From positions 1 through 5,598 of the forward strand of contig QMXA01000088.1 in NCBI GenBank assembly GCA_003661905.1: DNA of 5,598 bases, given 5' to 3'. The position numbers and the translations under genes were made by a program. This document shows, piece by piece, positions 1 to 4,837 of this stretch. Within the stretch, counting starts at the first letter, position 1. Each line of letters opens with the position of its first letter. The stretch comes from Thermoprotei archaeon (GTDB lineage Archaea > Thermoproteota > Thermoprotei_A > Sulfolobales > Ignisphaeraceae). Below the pieces are notes generated by a model. The model was given only the letters and a program-made list of their open reading frames with translations. It was not told the DNA's origin and made no database searches.

Positions 1-1404
1 GAAATACTCAATAAAGTTCATAAAGAAACCCTACAATTAATTCAAGAACTTCTTAATATAGATTCTAAAGCTGTTGAAGATGTGATGAGAGATCTCCTAG
101 ATTATACTATTAGAAGATTTAGAGCTGAAAGAGTAGCTGAGCCTGAGAAAGAAGCCGAGAAGTTCGTAGGTAAAAACCCCATAGATTATATTAGATCTGT
201 CATTAATTACATTGAGAACAGTAATTTAATGAAACTCTCATTAATGAGATCTAAAGGAAATGTAATAACTGAACTAGGTAATGACTATGCAGCATTTTTA
301 GACTTCGCAATGCTCATTGGAGCATGTTTTGTAACATCGAATCCTGTTCTAATTAAGATAGCTTGGGATGTCAGTCCTGAATTCTGGAATAAGAGAGCTG
401 ATGATCTCATACTAAGTATATTTGATGTAAGTGAGCTAAAGAAGTTATTTACTAAAGGAAGTGAAGAAGAGAGGAAGAAAGTTGTTGAAAGATTAACAGT
501 TATGATGACTATGGAGATAGTTTATGAAAATGCAAAACTCCTTAGAGACATATTCCTAGTAACTGAAGGTGAAGCAGGCCAAATTAGCCTACAGCTAAAT
601 CCGAAACTCCATACAGATCCAGAAGCCATGGTTAGAGAAGCTCTCTACGTCTGGAGTGAATTGAGTAAGAAACTTGGTGGTATACCAAACATAGTATTCA
701 AAGTACCTGCTAGTTATGCAGGGCTCAAAACAGCTGAAGTAGTTACTGCAAGAGGTATAGGTGTTAATGTTACAGTGAACTTCGGATTATTTCAAGAAGT
801 TAGATTTGCAGAAGTAATTAATAAGAGTGGTGTTATAGCATCATACTTAACAATAATGAATGGAAGATTTGCTGCCCCAGTAATTAAAGAGCTTGAAAGT
901 AAGGGTCTAGATGTTAAACCTGGTTGGTGGTCTGGAGTAGCAGTAGTTAAAAGACTATATAGAATACTATATAAACCAATTGAAGAAGGTGGTTGGGAAA
1001 TATATCCATTGAGAATTAAAGAACTAGTCGCATCTCTCAGAATATATGATGATTATTACATAGACATAGTTGAATCTGTAGGAGTACCAGTAATTACAGT
1101 ATTTCCACATGTTAGAAGAGGTTTTGATAGCAAGGAGAGGAAAATAGATCTTAGAGCTGTTGAGAAGGAAGTAGATAAGCAGATTTTGAAGGCATTGACA
1201 AATAGTGAAATATTTAAGCAAGGTTACTATTTATCCGGAGATCCAGAAGAATTCAAACCCGAGGATGTAATTAGACTTGAAGATGTTGATAAGTTGAGTG
1301 AATGGCCTTCTTATAAAAGAACAATTACCCAATTTGCACAAGGATTCGATGACATGGGTAAGTTAATAGAGCAAAGAATTCTACACTTAATATCAAAAAC
1401 TTGA
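1..1404 (+). CDS. Long transaldolase-superfamily protein, possibly an aldolase (5' end outside window)
   Basis: The frame is open from base 1 to the TGA at 1402-1404 (467 visible residues). The 27 codons before the GTG at 82 read as sensible helix and no ribosome site precedes 82, so the true start is probably left of the window. Counting residues from that GTG, the class I transaldolase landmarks occur in order: TSNP at 85-88 (matches TTNP), GQISLQLNP at 166-174, the Schiff-base lysine K207 in VFKVPAS, and GVNVT at 227-231. The 36-residue gap from Q171 to K207 and the 22-residue gap from K207 to N229 equal those in E. coli TalB. The TalB acid/base Glu96 is Gln171 here, as in fructose-6-phosphate aldolase. 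The protein is much longer than ordinary transaldolases (about 215-330 residues), with extra N- and C-terminal parts of unknown role. The fold is confident; the reaction is not. The uxaE-like gene follows after 48 bases. Confidence 0.82.
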   Translation, partial: EILNKVHKETLQLIQELLNIDSKAVEDVMRDLLDYTIRRFRAERVAEPEKEAEKFVGKNPIDYIRSVINYIENSNLMKLSLMRSKGNVITELGNDYAAFLDFAMLIGACFVTSNPVLIKIAWDVSPEFWNKRADDLILSIFDVSELKKLFTKGSEEERKKVVERLTVMMTMEIVYENAKLLRDIFLVTEGEAGQISLQLNPKLHTDPEAMVREALYVWSELSKKLGGIPNIVFKVPASYAGLKTAEVVTARGIGVNVTVNFGLFQEVRFAEVINKSGVIASYLTIMNGRFAAPVIKELESKGLDVKPGWWSGVAVVKRLYRILYKPIEEGGWEIYPLRIKELVASLRIYDDYYIDIVESVGVPVITVFPHVRRGFDSKERKIDLRAVEKEVDKQILKALTNSEIFKQGYYLSGDPEEFKPEDVIRLEDVDKLSEWPSYKRTITQFAQGFDDMGKLIEQRILHLISKT

Positions 1405-1428
1405 TTAAAATAATTAGTTTTTAATCAA
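1401..1428. repeat. Perfect 10-bp inverted repeat, possible operator
   Basis: TTGATTAAAA (1401-1410) and TTTTAATCAA (1419-1428) are exact reverse complements separated by 8 bases. The left arm covers the stop codon of the transaldolase-like gene and the right arm runs into the AT-rich stretch ahead of the UxaE-like gene. The symmetry is visible directly. Its role is inferred: a dimeric regulator site overlapping a TATA-like element is more likely than a terminator, because an all-AT stem would be weak in a thermophile. Confidence 0.5.
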
Positions 1429-1432
1429 TATA
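1419..1432 (+). promoter_or_regulatory. Weak TATA-like region before the UxaE-like gene
   Basis: The run TTTTAATCAATATA contains two AT-rich cores that could act as an archaeal TATA box. A core at about 1419-1426 would place the transcript start near 1448 and a core at about 1427-1432 would place it near the TTG at 1453. The spacing is therefore ambiguous, and the gene may equally be read through from the transaldolase-like gene 48 bases upstream. Confidence 0.25.
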
Positions 1433-1440
1433 CAACTCAT

Positions 1441-1445
1441 GGGGT
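1441..1445 (+). promoter_or_regulatory. Ribosome binding site supporting a TTG start
   Basis: GGGGT can pair with the CACCTCC-type 3' end of archaeal 16S rRNA using one G-U pair, and lies 7 bases before TTG 1453. The same frame has a stop at 1411-1413 and no ATG or GTG between that stop and 1453, so TTG is the first usable start. Confidence 0.45.
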
Positions 1446-1452
1446 TAATATC

Positions 1453-2931
1453 TTGTTCAGAGCAGGTCCAAGGTATATAGGTCCAATACCTCATCCAGCA
1501 ATAGGAATAAGGTTACCAGACATAGTTTTACTACCAATACTACGCGCATTTAAGGATTACAACGTAGTTGGAGGCTTCATGCTTTCATATAATCGTGAAA
1601 CTGCACCTAGAAGAATCCTAGATTCTCTAGATCCTAAGCTTCTATTCTATGGGCATACAGGAACTTCAATTAGTGAGTACATAACTAAAGCAACTGAATA
1701 TTCTTTAAAATATGGAGTACCAATAGAGTTGGAAGCCGACCATGTATCATTAATGGCCTCGCCAGAAAGGGCCATAAAGAGAATAGCAGGAGCAGAATTT
1801 GAGTATGGCTTGAGTGATGAAGAGATTTCTGAATCACTAAGATACATAGATGAAGAGTTTAAGGAGGTAAAGAAAGCAGGAGGTGTGAATTTCGTAACAA
1901 TAGATACTTGCGAATTAGTGGATCTAAGGGTTGATTCACTTAGTAATGAGGATGTTCTGAAAAGCTATGAAGAAGTAATAGATGAAGAAACTAGAAGGAG
2001 ACTTGAAAGAGAATACCTAGATAAAACCTTCACATTCATAAGTCCTAAGAGAATAATTAGGTTAAGTATTAAGAGAGAAACACTTGCTAGATTAGCACTG
2101 AAATTTTTCAAAAGTATAAACTACGTTAGAACTGTATATGAGATAATTTCGAAGCACTTAGAATTACATAGATTTGGTATTGAAGTATCTCTAGATGAAA
2201 TTCCTCAAGTAACGAAACCTGAAGAACTCTTCTTTTACTTAAATGAGCTTCGACACATAGGCATTTATCCAGATTTCATAGCCCCTAACATAGGGTTTAA
2301 AAAGCGCGAAGATTATACCAAAGACCTAAACATTCTGGAAAGAACCATAGAATCTTTACACATAGTAGCTCAATCATTTGGTACATTATTATCTATACAT
2401 TCAGGTAGTGGTTCTCATCCATATAGTGATAAGGGAATAGGAGTATGGGAAAGAGTAAAAGAAGCTACAAAGGGAATGGTTAAATACAAGGTATCTGGTG
2501 TATATATTCAATTACTACTAGAAATAATGTCTCAATTCCCCGAAGGATCAAGGCCTAAAGCTGTGTATAGCGAAATTTTTGATACAGTTTATGAATATCT
2601 AAGAAATGTCATTAAGAAAAGAACAGAGCTATATTCAAAGCATTTAGAGAAAATGCTTAGCGAATATGAGGAAATGGTATCTAAAGATCCTAATTACTTA
2701 AGAAATCCAAGAGCTAACTTCTTTAGGCACTTCTTCTTCCTATTTCAATGCTTAAGAAATGAAAGAGGAGTTAGATATCTAAGGAACAAAGTACTTGAAG
2801 TATATGAAGAATATGAAGATCTTAGACGCATTTACACAAGGGAAGCATATGAATTAACGAGGAGATTAATAACAAAGCTTGGGTTCGAGAATAACATCCT
2901 AAAGTATAGACTTGAAATACTAAAGACTTAA
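1453..2931 (+). CDS. uxaE: Tagaturonate epimerase (UxaE) family protein
   Basis: This 492-residue protein fits the metal-dependent family that interconverts D-tagaturonate and D-fructuronate in hexuronate and inositol breakdown. Landmarks recalled from UxaE appear in order: ELEADHV at 92-98, FVTIDT at 147-152, EVSLDE at 244-249 followed by an ELRHIGIYPDFIAPN segment at 265-279, and LSIHSGS at 313-319. The Glu/Asp and His residues of these motifs (E94, D96, H97, D151, E244, D248, H316) are the natural candidates for metal and substrate contacts. As I recall bacterial UxaE, roughly 90 residues precede the first shared region; here that part is almost absent, while the C-terminal half (about 380-475) is long, helical and charged. 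It starts at TTG, being the first start after an in-frame stop. Downstream of the transaldolase-like gene, it probably shares its transcript. Family confident; exact substrate less so. Confidence 0.75.
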   Translation: MFRAGPRYIGPIPHPAIGIRLPDIVLLPILRAFKDYNVVGGFMLSYNRETAPRRILDSLDPKLLFYGHTGTSISEYITKATEYSLKYGVPIELEADHVSLMASPERAIKRIAGAEFEYGLSDEEISESLRYIDEEFKEVKKAGGVNFVTIDTCELVDLRVDSLSNEDVLKSYEEVIDEETRRRLEREYLDKTFTFISPKRIIRLSIKRETLARLALKFFKSINYVRTVYEIISKHLELHRFGIEVSLDEIPQVTKPEELFFYLNELRHIGIYPDFIAPNIGFKKREDYTKDLNILERTIESLHIVAQSFGTLLSIHSGSGSHPYSDKGIGVWERVKEATKGMVKYKVSGVYIQLLLEIMSQFPEGSRPKAVYSEIFDTVYEYLRNVIKKRTELYSKHLEKMLSEYEEMVSKDPNYLRNPRANFFRHFFFLFQCLRNERGVRYLRNKVLEVYEEYEDLRRIYTREAYELTRRLITKLGFENNILKYRLEILKT

Positions 2932-2944
2932 ATATTTTTATTTA
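2932..2944 (+). terminator. T-rich terminator after the UxaE-like gene
   Basis: Directly after the TAA, the plus strand runs ATATTTTTATTTA. U-rich tracts of this kind are the usual archaeal transcription stop. TAAATA at 2929-2934 and TATTTA at 2939-2944 are also complementary, but the stem is short and all A-T, so the T tract is the stronger signal. Confidence 0.5.
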
Positions 2945-2950
2945 GAAAGA

Positions 2951-2963
2951 AATAATTAAAAAA
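2951..2963 (-). terminator. T-rich terminator after the minus-strand cluster
   Basis: Read on the minus strand this is TTTTTTAATTATT, beginning 23 bases past the TAG stop of the TIM-barrel gene at 2987. With the tract at 2932-2944, it lets two convergent transcription units end inside the same 55-base gap. Confidence 0.5.
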
Positions 2964-2986
2964 GAATTCAAACACTCTTTATATAA

Positions 2987-3940
2987 CTATAATTCAGATT
3001 CTAAGAATAATTGATATGCTCTCATAAGTACTGATTTAGCTGTATTCAATATTTCTAGAGGACTTTGATTTTCCTCAGGTTTAACTTCGAAGCTTACGGC
3101 ACCTCTATACTTTATCTTATGTAATACTGAGAGGAGTTTTGCAACTTCTTTTTCTGTATTAAGAGCTCCAGGTCTGTGAAATCCTGGATGTGAATCATAT
3201 AGCTTATTGCCTACTTTCTTAGCACATCCTATATGTATATGCCCTATATAATCTGGGTATGAGGATAGAACTTCTGGATCTTCATCTAGTAAAGGACCAT
3301 GACTTAAATCCCACATTAAGTAAATATTCCTATACGATTCCCTTACTGCATCTATCACCTTAACAGCTTCAGGTAAAGGTCCTATAAGACGCTTTTTATC
3401 CCATTTATAATCAAATGTTTCTAGTAGAACTATCATATTGTGCTTAGATGCCTCATCAGCTACTGCTTTCAAAGTTTTTACAAGTGCTTCAATGGCTTTG
3501 CCCTTTAGCTCCTTAGATACTATAGGTCCAGAACATAGAGCTACTGCCTTCATTCCTCTTTTACCTGCTACTTTGGTTTCCGATACTAACAAAGCTTCTG
3601 CTTCTCTTCTCCTTTCCTCATCTATAGCATTAGGATTGTAGCCCTCTACAAGTATTTCAGGTTGTAGAGCTCTAGCAAATTCTTTCAATGGCTTTAAATT
3701 CTTTATCTTCACCCACTCTTCATCACCAATATATCCAACTTCAAGTAAGTCGAAGAATGGATCCTCAATTAATACTCTAAGTTTCTCTGAGGCCTCTTCA
3801 TCGCTCTTTATTAATTCAGGAAATAACATGAACGTAACTATACCTACTTTCCATGGGAATTTAGCTAATACCTCAATACCCTTAATACGTGAACTTGTGT
3901 AGAACACCATTAACTCCCTCTCAGCTACCTTGTAGAACAT
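2987..3940 (-). CDS. TIM-barrel sugar isomerase/epimerase (xylose isomerase-like), substrate unknown
   Basis: This 317-residue protein belongs to the AP endonuclease 2/xylose isomerase-like TIM-barrel superfamily. It shows the four expected divalent-metal ligands at barrel strand ends: E174 (LLETFD), D211 (MWDLSH), H236 (GHIHIG) and E285 (SFEVKPE). First-strand residues are near KVGIVTF at 31-37. A distinctive stretch, DSHPGFHRPGALN at 249-261, adds histidines that may shape the active site. It lacks the NRYET and ENNR substrate motifs of its upstream neighbour, so it should have a different substrate; an inosose or keto-uronate isomerase or dehydratase is possible but not shown. It is last of three same-strand genes, 23 bases after the IolO-like gene. 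ATG 3940 is the longest start, but ATG 3910 (residue 11) or GTG 3907 has a better ribosome site. Superfamily confident, function unassigned. Confidence 0.85.
   Translation of the reverse strand: MFYKVAERELMVFYTSSRIKGIEVLAKFPWKVGIVTFMLFPELIKSDEEASEKLRVLIEDPFFDLLEVGYIGDEEWVKIKNLKPLKEFARALQPEILVEGYNPNAIDEERRREAEALLVSETKVAGKRGMKAVALCSGPIVSKELKGKAIEALVKTLKAVADEASKHNMIVLLETFDYKWDKKRLIGPLPEAVKVIDAVRESYRNIYLMWDLSHGPLLDEDPEVLSSYPDYIGHIHIGCAKKVGNKLYDSHPGFHRPGALNTEKEVAKLLSVLHKIKYRGAVSFEVKPEENQSPLEILNTAKSVLMRAYQLFLESEL
3914..3920 (-). promoter_or_regulatory. Ribosome-site-like GAGGGAG inside the annotated N-terminus
   Basis: On the minus strand GAGGGAG lies 3 bases before ATG 3910 and 6 bases before GTG 3907, codons 11 and 12 of the longest frame. 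No comparable site precedes ATG 3940. This favours a protein beginning MVFYTSSR, 10 or 11 residues shorter. The purine run could also simply encode the ERE residues of the longer form. Confidence 0.4.
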
Positions 3941-3963
3941 AGTAAAAAGTTTACTTTATTTAA
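3941..3963 (-). promoter_or_regulatory. TATA-like element and small inverted repeat between the two TIM-barrel genes
   Basis: The minus strand reads TTAAATAAA at 3955-3963, a plausible archaeal TATA box. A start about 25 bases further on would fall near 3934, inside the longest frame and ahead of ATG 3910. Between them AGTAAA (3941-3946) and TTTACT (3950-3955) form a 6-bp inverted repeat with a 3-base spacer. Such short AT-rich signals are common by chance, so an internal promoter here is only a possibility; simple read-through from the IolO-like gene would also work. Confidence 0.25.
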
Positions 3964-4785
3964 TTAAGAATCCCTTCTTGGCTTTAAATATTGATTCAGA
4001 GTCTTAATTCCTACTCTTAACATCTCTTCATATGAGGGCTTAGGTATGGCTTCTATGCTTATGTAACCTTGATAACCTATTCTCAGTAATCGACATATTA
4101 TTAGTTCCCAGTTAAGCATTCCCATACCAGGTGCGAGTCTATTATTTTCAGCTGCATGTACGTAACCTATGTATTCTCCAGCTTTTAGTATTGCATTATA
4201 TGGGCTCACATCTTCTATTGTCATGTGATAAGTATCTAGTAGAATCTTAACTCTGCGATATTCTCTAGCTAATTGGATTGAGTCCTCAATAGTATTAATG
4301 ATATCTGTTTCGTACCTATTTATTGGCTCTATTAAGAATATAGTTCCATAATCTTCAGTATTTTCCAAGATTTTTTCTAAGCTCTCTCTAAGTGTTTTGA
4401 GTGCTTCAGATTTAGGTCTCCCTTCACATTTACCTCTTGCAAGTCCTATAACTACATAGTTATACTTACTTAATGTTGATGAGATTTCAGAATATTTGAT
4501 GAAGAATTTTATAGCTTTCTCTCTCATATCTTTAGAGCTATGTGTAAGACTAATACCATAACTTAGATATGAAAGTCCTGTTGATATTGCTGAGAGTTCA
4601 AGTCCATACTCATTTAGTTTAGAGGAGAGTTGATTAACGTCAATATTGAATGGATTTGGAATATTGATTTCGATACCATCATATCCCAAGTCTCTCATAA
4701 GATTAAGTATTTTATCAAGAGATCCTTTTACAACTGCCTCAAATTTGGTCTCTTCACTCAGAGCATATACTGCAGCTATTCTCAA
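3964..4785 (-). CDS. iolO: Keto-sugar 3-epimerase-like TIM-barrel protein, probable 5-keto-L-gluconate epimerase (IolO-like)
   Basis: This 273-residue protein matches the D-tagatose/D-allulose 3-epimerase group, a full-length TIM barrel that shifts configuration next to a ketone using a bound divalent metal. The metal quartet is complete: E153 (LIEPINRYET), D184 (ILLDTYHM), H210 (YVHAAENNR) and E245 (ISIEAIP), almost the numbering known for D-tagatose 3-epimerase (152/185/211/246). The substrate-contact residues E159, H187 and R216 are also kept. As I recall it, Thermotoga IolO shares even more: the STGLSYLSYGISLTH stretch at 68-82, IGLARG at 113-118, RYETDIINTI at 157-166 and NRLAPG at 215-220. 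IolO converts 5-keto-L-gluconate to D-tagaturonate. The start is TTG with GGTG 7 bases before it. It sits 52 bases after the creatininase-family gene, whose product could supply its substrate. Family confident, substrate probable. Confidence 0.78.
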   Translation of the reverse strand: MRIAAVYALSEETKFEAVVKGSLDKILNLMRDLGYDGIEINIPNPFNIDVNQLSSKLNEYGLELSAISTGLSYLSYGISLTHSSKDMREKAIKFFIKYSEISSTLSKYNYVVIGLARGKCEGRPKSEALKTLRESLEKILENTEDYGTIFLIEPINRYETDIINTIEDSIQLAREYRRVKILLDTYHMTIEDVSPYNAILKAGEYIGYVHAAENNRLAPGMGMLNWELIICRLLRIGYQGYISIEAIPKPSYEEMLRVGIKTLNQYLKPRRDS

Positions 4786-4792
4786 TTCTGAG

Positions 4793-4796
4793 CACC
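4793..4796 (-). promoter_or_regulatory. Ribosome binding site GGTG fixing the TTG start of the IolO-like gene
   Basis: On the minus strand GGTG lies 7 bases before TTG 4785, a match to the archaeal Shine-Dalgarno core with good spacing. An out-of-frame ATG at 4798-4796 overlaps it and opens only a 14-codon frame. The leader needed for this site fits co-transcription with the upstream creatininase-family gene. Confidence 0.5.
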
Positions 4797-4837
4797 ATAT
4801 AATTAAGGTACTAAATGAATTAGTTTTGATGCTGTTA

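Noticed and set aside
1024..1221. Minus-strand open frame opposite the transaldolase-like gene
   Set aside because: Low-complexity Ile/Tyr-rich translation antisense to a well-supported gene, with no ribosome site identified.
82..1404. GTG 82 as the true start of the transaldolase-like gene
   Set aside because: The frame continues open to base 1 with plausible helix-forming residues and there is no ribosome site before 82, so the start is more likely outside the window.
1647..1847. Minus-strand open frame opposite the UxaE-like gene
   Set aside because: Antisense to the ELEADHV region of a confident gene, with no family resemblance.
2929..2944. TAAATA / TATTTA hairpin as an intrinsic terminator
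   Set aside because: A six-pair all-AT stem would not be stable at high temperature; the T-rich tract alone is the better explanation for termination.
3438..3641. Plus-strand open frame opposite the second TIM-barrel gene
   Set aside because: Ser/Ala/Leu-rich antisense shadow of a gene with complete catalytic motifs.
4810..4824. Inverted repeat ACTAA / TTAGT with a 5-base spacer between the creatininase-family and IolO-like genes
   Set aside because: Five-base AT-rich arms are expected by chance and no second copy was found.
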